A DNA stretch of 64,000 bases from Rutidosis leptorrhynchoides (Eukaryota > Streptophyta > Magnoliopsida > Asterales > Asteraceae): NCBI RefSeq assembly GCF_046630445.1, contig NC_092341.1, positions 293,202,001-293,266,000 of the forward strand. Reading direction: 5' to 3'. Of this stretch, positions 52,823 through 64,000 are shown piece by piece; positions within the stretch are counted from its first letter, which is position 1, and each line of letters starts with the position of its first letter. A program made the translations under genes and the position numbers. Under the pieces are notes generated by a model. That model searched no databases, had not been told where the DNA came from, and saw only the letters and a list, made by a program, of their open reading frames with translations.

Positions 52823-55062
52823 ATGGATGAATCTTCATATTTATCTTCATCATCGCAGATTTCTTACACGTCTTCTCCATTAGAAGATGATGATTTTTCA
52901 TCAAATACAGAGGACCAAAATTCTGATAACGAAGAAGACTAGTAAGTTGTATATTAGTATAAATATATATTATTTCTTTTTTTGAAAAGATTATATTTTA
53001 CTAAGCTTGATTGTAACCTTTTAAACTAGGCCATATTGTTTATTTAATTGCAAGTATTTAAAACGTAGTCTTTCTTTGTTAGCATAATTGTACCATTTAA
53101 AACATATGAGCAGAATTACGTTACTTTGATCACAATTTTTAAATATTGTTAATTGTAGGGCTGAATTTAATAGCATAGAAAATAAGAATAACTATGAGCA
53201 AAATGTTAATAATGATGAAGACTATGAAAATAAATGTAATGAGGATGCACATGCTAAAAAAAAATCGTGGCAAGAGTGTTGATCAAAAGGAAAATATTAT
53301 TTTGAAAGTCATGAAAATGTACATGCTCAAGAAATAAGTGATAAAAGTGAGCATGGTGATGAAAATATTGAAGAGCCAAAGACAGGCATGGTATTTGACA
53401 CGGTTGAAGAACTCACTAACTTTTATGCAAACTATGGGAAGAAAATGGGATTTGGAGTGTGTAAAAGGTCTTCCCAAAAGTCTGACACAAGTGAGGAGCT
53501 AAGGTATGCTACTGTTTCATGTCATCGTGTTGGAAAGTCAAAATCGACAGCTCAAAATTCTTTAAATCCACGTCCTATTACAAAAACAAATTGCGGTGCA
53601 AGAGTTAATGCAAAGCGTGGCAATGATGGAAAGTGGTATATCTCGAAAGTTCTGCTCAAACATAACCACCCCTTTAGTCCGAGCAAAGGGCGATTTTATC
53701 GATGTAATAGGGTTGTTAATTCTCGTGTGCGAAGACAACTTGAAATCTTCCAAAGAGCCGGAGTAAGAATGAATAAAGGTTTCAATTCTTTGGTCGTGGA
53801 GCATGGTGGATATGAAAATATCCCATTCACAGAAAAAGATTGTCGTAACTACATTGATAAAGTTAAACGGTTGAAATTTGGGGAAGGGAACGCTGAAGCA
53901 ATTCAAAGTTATTTCATGAAAGTTCAATCTACGGATTAATTTTTTTTTTATGCATGGGAATTGGATGATGATAATCGTTTGAAGAATTTGTTCTGGGCGA
54001 ATGCAAGGTGTAGGGCAGCTTATGAAGAATTTGGGGACGTTGTGGCCTTCGATACAACGTATTTGACAAATAAGTATCATATGCCATTGGCTCCTTTTGT
54101 AGGTGTAAATCATCATGGACAGTCACTATTGCTTGGTTGTGGATTGATTTCCAATGAAGATACTAAGACATTTACATGGTTATTTCGAACATGGCTTACA
54201 TGTATGTCTGGACGTGCTCCCCCAGCCATCATAACAGACCAAGATCAAGCTATGAAAAAGGCAATTGAGGTTGTTTTTCCCAATGCACGTCACAGGTACT
54301 TAATTTTCTAACCAAGCTATGATATCTTTTGTATGTTTTAAATACCTTACATAATTCACTACCACATGCATATGCTAGCACACTGACATTATAATTCACT
54401 ACCATGCATATGCTAACACACTACAGTGGACATCAAAGCATATTATTGGTATTTGAAAATAATCTACTTTATCATGTAAATGTATAGTTAATTTAATTAG
54501 TTTTTGTATCAATTACTATTTTCGGTATTTTGTATAAACGGGTTAACTTTTAAATATCTTTATTTGTTATACTTGTAGGTGGTGTTTATGGCACATAATA
54601 AAAAAATTACCTGAAAAGTTTGGAAGGCATAAGAGATATAAATCTATAAAGTACAAGCTTAAAAAAGCCGTGTATGATTCTTTGACTTCGAACGAATTTG
54701 AAAACAATTGGAATCAAATGTTAGAAAGATACCGACTTGAAAAGAATAGGTGGCTGAAAGGTTTGTTTGTTGAAAGATATCGATGGGTACCTTGTTTTGT
54801 TAAAGATTCGTTTTGGGCGGGGATGTCTACCACACAGCGAAGCGAGAGCATCAATTCATTTTTTGATAAATATGTAAACAAGAAAACTACATTGAAGCAA
54901 TTTGTGAAACAATATGAAAATGCTTTAAGGGATAGAGCCGAAAAGGAAAATATTGAAGATTTTAAGTCTTACAATTCGTGGTATCCGCCAATAACCCGTT
55001 ATGCCATGGAAGAACAATTTAAGGGTGTTTACACAAATGCTAATGTTGAGTCCCCAAAATGA
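52823..55062 (+). pseudogene. FAR1-RELATED SEQUENCE (FRS5-like) gene, degraded and truncated
   Basis: FRS proteins are transcription regulators domesticated from MULE transposases. An acidic first exon (52823-52941, ATG to a GTAAGT donor) and an exon from 53159 lead into the FAR1 DNA-binding domain at about 53390-53700: the FDTVEELTNFYANYGKKMGF start, zinc ligands in TVSC and TNCGA, then KHNH. The MULE transposase-like domain follows at about 53950-54295 (FDTTYLTNKYHMPLAPFVG, IITDQD). An intron at 54296-54578 separates a third exon, 54579-55062, that begins WCLWHIIKKLPEKFG and contains TTQRSESINSFFDK. The SWIM zinc finger expected next is missing. Damage seen: an in-frame TGA at 53280-53282, a frame change in the T-run near 53940-53950, a probable stop at the first splice joint, and loss of the C-terminal third. 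A Ty1/copia element starts 46 bp after the last readable codon and may have removed the rest. Confidence 0.85.
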
Positions 55063-55705
55063 TTAAGGATTTAATTATGACAAAACTGTAATTTATTTGT
55101 ACTAAAATGTTATGTGCAGCCAGCACAAGTTTGTTTATGTATAGACAGAAGATATTGCTGTGTCGAGTGTAGTTTGCTGCTCCGTCCACCAGCACAAGGT
55201 AGACAGTGTTCTTCAATCAGCACAGGATGTGTACTCAGCAGATCAAGAATATCAAGTGTCTCGGCAATGAAGAACCAGCATAGCTGGAATGCAGCTTACT
55301 ACACAAGACAGCTATGCTCCATTATAAGCATAGTAGTTTTTCGAGTGGTCTACATCAATTGTACTATTCAACAGAAGTCTAAGACAAAGTTGAACAGAAA
55401 AGGACACACGTCGGCGGCTGACAAGTGACCTTACAAGACCACGTGGAAATGCAGAAGTTTAACGCATGTGCAGACATAGGTTATACATTGTCAACACCTA
55501 GGCAGTGTTGTAAATCTCCTTATTTCTCCCTGAGATCTCTCCGAGATCTCGTTTTTAAAAGGCAACCGAGACGAGATGTCCATCTCCCTAGATTTCCCAG
55601 TCAACGACGTCAAACTTGGTCAAAGCCACGATTTCTCAGATTTTCTTGCTCATTTCTCCAATTTTCTTGTAAAATCTCGTAAAAATTAATATAGATATAC
55701 AATAT

Positions 55706-55935
55706 TGTAGGACCCTAGATCTCATGAATACCATGAATGTGAAGATTAACCATTAAGATTGAGAGAGAAAGTCAACCAGTCAAGATTGACTTTCCACGGC
55801 TCTCTTGAAATCTCTACATAACAGTGGCTAAGCTTAGCTAATCTAGGGAGCCTTGGATCCTTTATATAGCCTCGTATAAAGGATCCTCCATAAGGCTAGG
55901 GAAACTCGTATTACTCCTTTTCCGGGTACCTAACA
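55706..55935 (-). repeat. small LTR element, left LTR (3' LTR in its own orientation)
   Basis: 230 bp, TGTAGGACCCTAG to GGTACCTAACA. Confidence 0.9.
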
Positions 55936-56689
55936 ATCTCCCCCAAGGAGTGAGACGGGTTTCCAGAAACTAACTCCCTAGTAAACATACAACATTACAA
56001 GGAAAGAATCAACTATTGCTAACTAACTCCCCCAGAATGATGTACGACCGTTGATGAAGATCTTGAATCTTCACTTTGAATCATCAAATGAATTCGCATC
56101 TCTAACATCGTCTTGGTCAATCATTACGCTTCAACGGTCGTTGAGTGTGCACAGCGGAATGCGCATTGAAGAACACATCACAAACTAAATATGTTACCAT
56201 CAATCCCTCCCTTGACTTAGTTGTGATATGTCTTTAGAATTTGCTTGCATTGAGAAGTCGTTTCGAAACTTTAGAAGCTCCCCCCTCAAAGTATATGGGC
56301 TCTCATCAAAGTGTCATGACATATATACCGTCGGTTTCAATACCGAGACACGCCTCTTGAACTTTCATCGTTCTAAAGAGTACTTTCGATACTAGTCATA
56401 AGAAAACTCCCCATATAATGTAGGATCTTCTTCGAGTCTCTAGCTCCCCCCCAAACAAACAATTCTTTCTTTGAAGTCCGAGTCCTATACCGTACATGTA
56501 TAGAAGTCACACGCACATCAACCATATACATATCTCCCCCACAATGATGCTCGCATGAATATCGTATGAAATAAGAGCGTCATTGTATAAAATGGTTGAC
56601 GTGCTAGGCAAATCTCCAAAATATTATATAGAACGCGTATGAGAAAAGCCGTGTGAATACGAGCCTCGAAAATAGTGAAAAAATACGCT

Positions 56690-58110
56690 TTGGAGGTCCA
56701 GATTCGGTAAAGGACTAGGCCTGAAAATTCTGATGAGCTTCCGGGGCCAAAAATGACAAAAATTGGAGCTAGATTCGGTAAAGGACCAATCTTGCAAAAA
56801 TCTGAAACCTTTCAGGGACTAAAATTGTCAAATTCGCACTCAGATTCGGTAAAGGACTGTCCATGCAAAATGTAAAACTTGTCAGGGACTGAAAGTGTTA
56901 ATATCAGAAAGTACCAAGTCCGATTCGGTAGGCTTGTTAGATTTGGTAAGCCCAAATTAAAACTTAGATTCGGTAGGCCCAAAGACATGTAAGCTGCATG
57001 TGTCTTGTTGAGCTGTAAATAGTGAGTGGCCCATTAAGAACATTACCATCATCCATGATTCGGTACTGTAGCACTTGAACACACTAACCGAATGAGATGA
57101 CTGTAATACCGAATCCAAACATCATCTTCAAATACCGAATGGAATACCGAATTTATTAACAACCAATACCGAATCATAATTGAATATTACCATACCGAAT
57201 CATCTATGAATCAATACCGAATCATAATCATTCAGAAGAAAGAACCGAATCAGATTCATATCTGGACATGTATCGTCATCTGTGACCTTCATTGATAAAT
57301 ATCAAATCTGATTTTGAACAAATTGATTGATGAAATCAATCAAAATAGTATCGAAATCTGCGATTAGATGATTCTGTGAAGGATTTAGATCCAAAAAAGC
57401 ATCAAAGCAACAGAATCAATGATGAACAGCTTCTTTTTCACCTTATGAACATGAACGTCAAATTCATGATTGAATCCGTTTCAGGTTATGAATCTAACAT
57501 GAAATCTTCTCTAAATCGTATAACAAACACTCGAGAATCATTAATTATACCAGAATCATCACATGTCGATCGAATCGAATTGTTGACCGACGAGCTTCAT
57601 AAGTTTACTTTCAAAATTCGAAGTGCTTGATAATTCTCCATGAGTTTAAATGATGCTCGAAGCATAATCATGTAATCGGAAACTTGAATGTATCATCAAT
57701 TTGTTCTATGATTCGCTGAGATGATCATCAAACTCCTCGTTTGTAGTTATCGAGCATAAAAAAAATTATGGAAGCCGTTGAAGGAGTAACAATCATGGGA
57801 AGATGATGATAGACGAGTCTTAGGATTCATGTTAGGATCATAAAACTGTATTCATTTGATGTGGATCTTCATCATAATAGAAGTTCATGATTTGAGTCAG
57901 AGGAAGAACATACGAGTACTGTAGCAGTTTAAAAAATATGAATCTGTGAATTTGTTGTTGTTATGATGATCTCAGAAATATTGTTGTGATTTGTGTTTGT
58001 GAAATTTATTTGATATGGATAAGTGATGTTTTGGATTTGAATAAGTTTCGGTGTGATTCGGTAAATGAGATTCGGTAATGAATAAATCTCATTTAATTGT
58101 GTTTTGTGTT
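56690..58110. repeat. GATTCGGTA / TACCGAATC word cluster in the small LTR element
   Basis: More than fifteen copies of GATTCGGTA or its inverse within 1.4 kb. On the left side they read mostly GATTCGGTAAAGGAC (56701, 56767, 56841). In the middle they read mostly TACCGAATC (57100-57250), and they return to ATTCGGT near 58050-58130. A reading of 84 codons at 57376-57630 overlaps this area but has no recognisable domain. Confidence 0.7.
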
Positions 58111-58333
58111 TTGATTGGATTCGGTTTCGAAAAATTTTTCGAAAACTTTTCGAAAAAATATCGAAGATCTTCATATCTTCATGATGAAGATGATAAAGAT
58201 TTGAAGGTTTTGGTTGAAGGTATGTTGAAGATGTATGTGTTTAGGTTTGAAGAATTGAAGGTGGAGGGAAAACATTCATGAATATTCATAGAGATCTTCT
58301 TCATGTGATGAAGGCCTAAGCTCTAATACCAAT

Positions 58334-58563
58334 TGTAGGACTCTAGATCTCATGAATACCATGAATGTGAAGATTAACCATTAAGATTGAGAGAGAAAGT
58401 CAATCAGTCAAGATTGACTTTCCACGGCTCTCTTGAAATCTCTACATAACAGTGGCTAAGCTTAGCTAATCTAGGGAGCCTTGGATCCTTTATATAGCCT
58501 AGTATAAAGGATCCTCCATAAGGCTAGGGAAACTCGTATTACTCCTTTCCCGGGTACCTAACA
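58334..58563 (-). repeat. small LTR element, right LTR (5' LTR in its own orientation)
   Basis: 230 bp partner of 55706-55935, adjacent to the primer site. Confidence 0.9.
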
Positions 58564-59262
58564 AATATATATAAATTTATACTAAAAAACTAAAATGTCA
58601 ACGTACGTCAACATCCGAGATCTCCCCGAGATTTTTTCGAGATGCCGAGATCTCCTTAAAAACATCCACACGAGATCTCCCCGAGATCCGAGTTCTCCAA
58701 CCTTGCACCTAGGGAACACACCATTCTATTTGTTTAATCAAATAGTGGTGCCAAACCGAATTGGGGTGTTCCTACAAATAGCTACCAAAGAGGAAAGATG
58801 AGAGCATGCTCTTTGATGCAGTTGTCCCCACAAGTACATCGGGAAATTCTTTTGAGATGGGAACATCACTGATGTTCTTTTCTTCAGGTTTAACAGACAT
58901 CCTATGTACCAGTGGACAATAGAACCATTACACGGTTAATAGGACTACTATAAATTGTTGTATCCACTATTGTAACAACTAGTGATGTGAGTTTATTTAT
59001 TTAGAGTCAAAAACGTGTAATAGCTTTTAGTTTACCTCTTAGCTATATTCTAGGTAATCTGTATCAACCAACTATCATTTCGCCAAGGTTACTTGTGATT
59101 CTTTGTGATTCAATCAATAAAGAATAACCGTTGAAAATTACCTGTGACTCTATTTAATTTACATGTTTGAATACTAATCGTGTTTAACTGTTAAGTTATT
59201 TAAAAGAAATTGTATTCACCCCCCCCCTACAATACTCCTGTTGTCATCAAGGGACCAACAAC

Positions 59263-59274
59263 TGGTATCAGAGC
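59263..59274 (+). other. copia primer-binding site, initiator tRNA-Met
   Basis: TGGTATCAGAGC, two bases after the LTR end at 59260. Confidence 0.9.
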
Positions 59275-59399
59275 TTCAGTCTTGATAATTAATATCTTGG
59301 ATCTGAATTCTCTCATTGCTGCATATTCAAATACAGCTTACCTTGAAAATGACTCATCCAATAGACCACCCAAATTTGATGAAGATGAGTATGAAACTT

Positions 59400-62010
59400 G
59401 AAAGGCAAGATTCATGCTTCACCTTGAGTCTATTGACCCACTCATATCTGGTATTGTCACAGATGGTCTATTTGTTCCCACTGAGACTATTGGTAGTGCT
59501 CCAGCTACAGCTGACACTCCTGCTGTTCCTGGCAGAGAGGTTATTCTCACTCCTTCTAGATGGGATGCTGAGGATAAACGTCGTGTTGGACTTGACCCTA
59601 AAATCAGAACCCTGTTAGCTATAACTTTGCCTAACCCACTGTTCAAACTGATTAAGGGTAAAGCAAATGCCAAGCTTATGTTGGACTATCTAGATGTCAC
59701 CTATGAGGGTATGGGAGAAGTAAGGCAGAACAGAATGATTACTTTGAAAAGAGAATATGAAATGTTCTTTGCTTACAAGAATGAAAACCTTAAGCAAACC
59801 TTTATTAGGTTTAACTCCTTGATTGCAGACCTGATCACTTTGAATGTCACCTATACTGAATTTGAACAAGTAAACAAATTCATTGATTCACTGCCTACTA
59901 AATGAAAATCTATTACTGACCCTTTAAGAACCACTCAGACCTTAAAGAACTTTAACATGTCCTCTCTCTACAGTTCACTATGAAACCATGAGAAAGCAGA
60001 GGCTAAATTTGAACTTAACTTGAAAGAAAACTTTAGGTCTGCCCCCACCACTTCAAAATCTTCTAAGACAGATGATACTGCTCTTATTGCTGCTGCTAAA
60101 AAGAAAGCTCAAAAGGCTTTACTGGTTCAAAAGTTGTTGGTAGAAGAAGAGACAGCTGAGAGTGATGTGGATAGTGGTACTGGGTCTGAAGAAAGCAGTG
60201 ACGATGAAAGTGATGTAGAAGGGTTTGCTGAAGGTAGGGCTTTGCTGGCTACGCAGTTCAAAAGGTTCAATCGTAATAGAACCAGCAAGTCATACAAAGG
60301 GAGTAAGAAACCGTGTGCTAGGTATAGCAGCAAGTCAGTCAAGGGTCCTAAATCTGAGTGTTATAATTGTGGGAAGGTTGGACATTTTGCTGCTGAATGC
60401 ATGTCCTGGAAACCTTCAACTTCACATGCTAACTCTTTCTCAAAAGCTGATAAGTACAAGAACAAGTACAAAGCTATGAATGCTCAGATGAAGGAAAGTG
60501 CTAAGACTGATAAGAAGGGTAAAAAGCCATAAAAGGTTTTAGTTGATGAGCATCATGATTGGGATGAAACCAGCTCGTCGTTATCCTCTGATAATGATAC
60601 TGATAATGATGATGCTGGTTATGCTTATGATAAAAAGTTGTGTTTAATGGCCAAGGAGGTCAAGGAGTCTGATAAGGATGATAGTGGTAGTAAGTTTTTT
60701 GCTGATATGAGGGAAGCTGATCAGAAACGAGATTCACCTCAATGAAAAACTGAACTGATGTATAAGGTTGATAATTTTCGAACTTATACTGATGATGAAA
60801 AAGTCTAAATGTTTGACTACCTAAGAGTTGACTTATGTAGAGGCAGCAAACGTGAAGAAGTTTTGAAAACTGACAACAAATCTTTAAATGAGAAACTTAA
60901 AAGAAAAAATGATGAAATTAAAATCTTGAAAGATGATATTTCCAAACTTGAAAAATAAAACTTTGCTTTAAAGTCTCTTCACGTTGAGGCAGCAGAAGTC
61001 AAGAACCAGCTGGATAATCTTAAAAAGGTTGTCGCTTCGTGGTGTACATCTGCTCAACGCACAGCCAAGTGTGTTAATGAGCAGGTGCCTGCCCAAGTTG
61101 AAGCTTTCTTTGCTGGTGACTATGCTGCTACTGCTGCTATTGCAGAAGTTACTTTCATGGACCCAATTCTTGAAACTGATCCTGAAGCTGTCTTGCCAAA
61201 TACTTTTGCCAAGATAGTTAAGGGTAAAAAGGTCTTGACAAATAAGTTTGTTAGACCTGATGTGTCCCCGCCACCTACCATGAAAGAGTTTTTGGAGGAT
61301 GAAGTTAGACCAAGAGAAGCCAGTACCTCAATTGATGAGACTACTGACCCCTCAAGCATCTACTACATGACTCCAAAATAAATACGTATTAAAAGGGAAA
61401 TCACTGAAAATAATCTAAGAAAAATTAAACCAACTGATTCCCCTTCGTGTTCGAGTTCCAATTGTGCTGAGCCAGCTGATGACAAACTTACTGGTCAACC
61501 AGTAGCTGTAGACAAGCCAGTTAAATGAAATACTGGCAAGTCCAAAGCAGCAGGTAAAACTTCTTCTAGCTCATCAGCTTCAGTAGACAAGCCAGTAACT
61601 TCCCACGCTGGCTCATCAAGTGATAAAGGCAAATCAATACGCCATGACTATGGTACTGGTTCTAAGAAGAAAGCTGCCCTTAAGGGAAAAGCAAAAGTGG
61701 ACTCGAATGATGAGCTGTCTATCACTGAGATTATGACAGTCAAGCTTGACCAGCTAATTGAGGCAGTAACCAAAAGTCGACCCGATCTTACTGCATCCAG
61801 TTACTCAGTGTATGACCAGTCACTGATACCAAATCTGAGAAAATGCTACAAATGTGGCAGCAAGTTTCACTTAGCCAACCGGTGTACTCTAACCCTAACC
61901 CCATCTGCTGCTGCTTCTTCAAGCAAACCAGCAGACAGGAAGAGATCATCAAAGATGACCCTTCCAGAAGCCATCCTTGGATGGGTTCCCAAAAAGAACT
62001 AATCTCTTAG
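59400..62010 (+). other. copia gag region (fossil)
   Basis: Protein-like stretches include a UBN2/retrotrans_gag-type segment at about 59580-59905 (KANAKLMLDYLDVTYEGMG, then RFNSLIADL). A first zinc knuckle CYNCGKVGHFAAEC lies at about 60358-60399. A long Ser/Lys/Asp-rich coiled-coil-like region follows, then a second knuckle-like CYKCGSKFHLANRC at about 61846-61887. The region looks broken in several places. Confidence 0.75.
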
Positions 62011-62029
62011 CTACTGTGCAGGAAAATTC

Positions 62030-64000
62030 AAAACAAGCAAATCTGGTATCTCGATAGTGGTTGTTCGAGACATATGACCGGATGTAAGTCCCTGCTGATG
62101 GAGTATCAAGAAAAGGATGGTCCAGTTGTTTCGTATGGAGATAATTCATTGGGTTACACAAAGGGTTTTGGTACTTTGATAAATGGGAATGTAACGTTCT
62201 CAAATGTTGCATATGTCGTTGGGCTTAAACATAATTTACTCAGCATAAGCCAACTGACAAGTAAGAATAAGATAGTCCAATTCAGAAAGAAAATTGGCAC
62301 TATTTTTGATAAGACAGGGAAGCCACTGCTGACTGCAAAACGTCATGAAAACATGTATCAAATTGACATGAACACAGTAGTCACAACAACTGATACTTGT
62401 TTCAATTCAAAGGTAGCAGATAACCTGAAGTGGTTATGGCATAAGAGAATCTCACATCTCAACTTCAAAGACATTCACAAATTATCCAGTAGAAGTTTGG
62501 TGTCTGGGCTACCCACTATGTCTTATGTAAAGGACAGATTGTGTCCTGGCTGTGAAAAGGGAAAACATCACCATGCCTCATTCAAATCAAAGCAAATCTC
62601 ATCTATTGAGAAACCATTTTATTTACTTCATATGGATCTATTTGGTCCTGTTAATGTGGCCAGCTGTAGTGGAAAGAAGTATACACTGGTTATTGTTGAT
62701 GAATATTCCAGATACACCTGGGTATTCTTTTTGAAGCAAAAGAGTGAAGCTGCTGATGAAATTATCAATTTTATCAAAAGAATGGAGCTTTTAAATGGGC
62801 AACTGGTGAAACAGCTAAGAAGTGATCATGGTACAGAATTCAGAAATGCTACATTAGAAGAATTTTGTGCTGACAAAGGTATTTCACAGAACTTTTCTGC
62901 TGTGAGAACACCTCAACAGAATGGTGTTGCAGAAAGAAGAAACAGAACTCTCATTGAAGCAGCAAGATCTATGTTAGCTGAGTCTGGGCTGAAAAATCCA
63001 TATTGGGCAGAAGCTGTGAGCACTGCATGTTTTACCCAGAATAGATCTTTAATAGTGAAAAGACATCAGAAAACTGCTTATGAAGTTCTCAAAGGAAGAA
63101 GACCCTCAATTTCATTTCTTCATGTATTTGGCACTCCCTGTTTCATTCTAAACAATAGGGATCAGCTAGGCAAGTTTGATGCTAAGGCTGATGAAGGTAT
63201 ATTCTTGGGATATTCCAACATGTCAAAGGCATATAGGGTTTTCAATAAAAGAATGGGTTGTTTTGAAGAATCAATTAATGTTACATTTGATGAAACTACC
63301 CCAGCTTCATCTACCAGTCAAGAAGATGAAGAGTTATTGTTTGAAGAACCTACTCAACAAGCTCTTGATGATGAAGAAGAACCAGCTGCAAATCCCTCAC
63401 CAATCCATGTTGTAGGGTTCTCTGATAATGAGATGGAACACTCTGTTCCATCTGTGTCTAAACTAAGTAGACCTACTGGCTCTACTAAGGTCCTACAACT
63501 TGAGCATAGATCTACTAGTTCTGAAGGATCACAAGCTGGTACTGGTTACATTAATAATGAACAGCTGTCTCTAACTGCTGCTCATACCTTTGAACCAGCT
63601 GATGATCAAGATGTTGTGTGTTCCACGACAAGCTCACCTGTTCATAACACTAGATGGACAAAAGAGCATCCAATTGAGCAAGTTATTAGTAATCTGGCTA
63701 GTGGTGTTAAAACAAGAAGACATGCAACCAGCAACTTTTGTATGCATGTAAATTTTGTGTCTACCATTGAACCTACATGTCCCGATGAAGCAATCAAAGA
63801 TCCAAGCTGGGCAGTAGCTATGCAAGAAGAGATCTCCCAGTTTGATAGGAATAAGGTTTGGACATTGGTACCTAAACCTGATGATGAAACTAAGAAAATC
63901 ATTGGTACCAAGTGGGTTTTCAAGAACAAGATGGATGAAGATGGGATTGTGATCAGAAACAAAGCTAGATTGGTAGCTCAAGGGTTCAAACAGGAAGAAG
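62030..64000 (+). CDS. copia pol: protease, integrase and start of reverse transcriptase, runs off window
   Basis: Open to the window end. Protease signature LDSGCSRHMTG lies at about 62048-62080. An integrase zinc-binding region follows (WHKRISHLN, then CPGCEKGK). The integrase core has Asp in LHMDLFGPV, Asp in LRSDHGTEF and Glu within PQQNGVAERRNRTLIE, all three present. An acidic Ser-rich spacer (about 63290-63640) leads to the reverse transcriptase start at about 63790 (WAVAMQEEISQFDRNKVW, then KWVFKNK). In life this polyprotein would copy and integrate the element. Treated as a fossil; the catalytic YVDD region and RNase H lie beyond the window. Confidence 0.88.

Larger units (their letters stand above)
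55706..58563 (-). mobile_element. small LTR retroelement with 230-bp LTRs, minus orientation
   Basis: LTRs 55706-55935 and 58334-58563 (TGTAGGA...ACCTAACA), target duplication AATAT at 55701-55705 and 58564-58568. The primer site reads GCTCTAATACCA at 58320-58331 on +, a one-base variant of the initiator tRNA-Met site, giving minus orientation. A polypurine stretch (CTTGGGGGAGAT on minus) sits next to the other LTR. The 2.4-kb interior has no recognisable gag-pol. It is a non-autonomous fossil with whole borders. LTRs differ at about four positions (about 1.7%). Confidence 0.9.
55503..58705. mobile_element. hAT element, non-autonomous, inside the copia LTR
   Basis: It starts CAGTGTTGTAAATCTCC and ends GTTCTCCAACCTTG (imperfect inverse), flanked by the exact 8-bp duplication CACCTAGG at 55495-55502 and 58706-58713. 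Subterminal regions at both ends carry many CGAGATCTC words. Without the nested LTR element it is only about 340 bp, so it is a MITE-sized hAT derivative with no transposase. Confidence 0.85.
55108..59260 (+). repeat. copia 5' LTR, split by a hAT element
   Basis: Left part 55108-55502 and right part 58706-59260. The start is inferred from TGTT matching the AACA end, since only one LTR is in view. CACCTAGG at the split is duplicated by the hAT insertion. Confidence 0.7.
55108..64000 (+). mobile_element. Ty1/copia retroelement, Sirevirus (SIRE/Maximus)-like, partial at window edge
   Basis: The 5' LTR spans about 55108-59260 with TGTT...AACA termini, including a 3.2-kb hAT insertion, so its own length is about 0.94 kb. 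The initiator tRNA-Met primer site TGGTATCAGAGC is at 59263-59274. A long gag region (about 59400-62010) precedes a polymerase region with copia order protease, integrase, reverse transcriptase. The protease reads LDSGCSRHMTG and the gag is long, which suggests the Sirevirus lineage. The gag part looks broken in several places while the pol part appears open to the window edge. Treated as a fossil. The 3' LTR lies outside the window, so the target duplication and age cannot be judged. Confidence 0.85.

Noticed and set aside
55114-55682. Two short frames of 85-104 codons upstream of the copia interior
   Set aside because: They lie across the copia LTR and the hAT end and carry no domain.
57376-57630. 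Host gene fragment of 84 codons inside the small LTR element
   Set aside because: No family recognised and it overlaps the repeated-word region; kept only as a description.

Overview
The window is nuclear DNA of a flowering plant, probably a eudicot. An Asteraceae-like genome is my guess from the repeat style, not a demonstrated fact. The evidence for a plant is: spliced genes with GT-AG introns, a plant GH5 glucan glucosidase, a FAR1-related gene, TTTAGGG telomere-type repeats, Tourist and hAT miniature elements, and plant Ty1/copia and Ty3-type LTR elements. Most of the 64 kb is transposable elements inserted into one another. Only one gene looks intact.

Layout. (1) 368-7233: a complete-ended Mutator-like element (MULE) with about 160-bp inverted ends and a perfect 9-bp target duplication (TATACATTG). 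It carries a spliced Ulp1-type (C48) protease gene on + and a 3'-truncated MuDR-type transposase on -. Nearly all introns and the 3' flank of the protease gene are filled with short quasi-palindromic GCAAGG/CCTTGC repeats that also form the inner part of the inverted ends. (2) 7243-11230: gene-poor sequence with MITEs, including a clean Tourist-type MITE and a tandemly duplicated intergenic block. (3) 11231-47225: a 36-kb nest. A non-coding, very-long-LTR retroelement on - (TSD TTTTT) holds a hAT MITE and an Athila/Tat-like element in its left LTR, a second member of its own family on + in its interior (TSD ATATC), and a fold-back MITE plus a solo LTR in its right LTR. Removing these by their target duplications rebuilds the older sequence. 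(4) 47226-51599: a MITE and an intact eight-exon GH5 gene on - (511 aa predicted). (5) 51600-52234: a 5'-truncated LINE. (6) 52823-55062: a degraded FAR1-RELATED SEQUENCE gene. (7) 55108-64000: a Sirevirus-like Ty1/copia element running off the window. Its 5' LTR is split by a hAT element that is itself split by a small LTR element.

The most unusual signals are three. The 14-bp palindrome CATGCGATCGCATG occurs in pairs always exactly 32 bp apart, in two different LTR families and in an untranslated leader. A tRNA-like module with A box, B box and T-run lies inside the giant LTRs. The MULE protease gene has palindrome-filled introns. Microsatellites, mostly (TA)n, (TTA)n and (AAT)n, recur at matching places in paired LTRs with different lengths. 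All percent divergences and ages here are by-eye estimates; no alignment was run.
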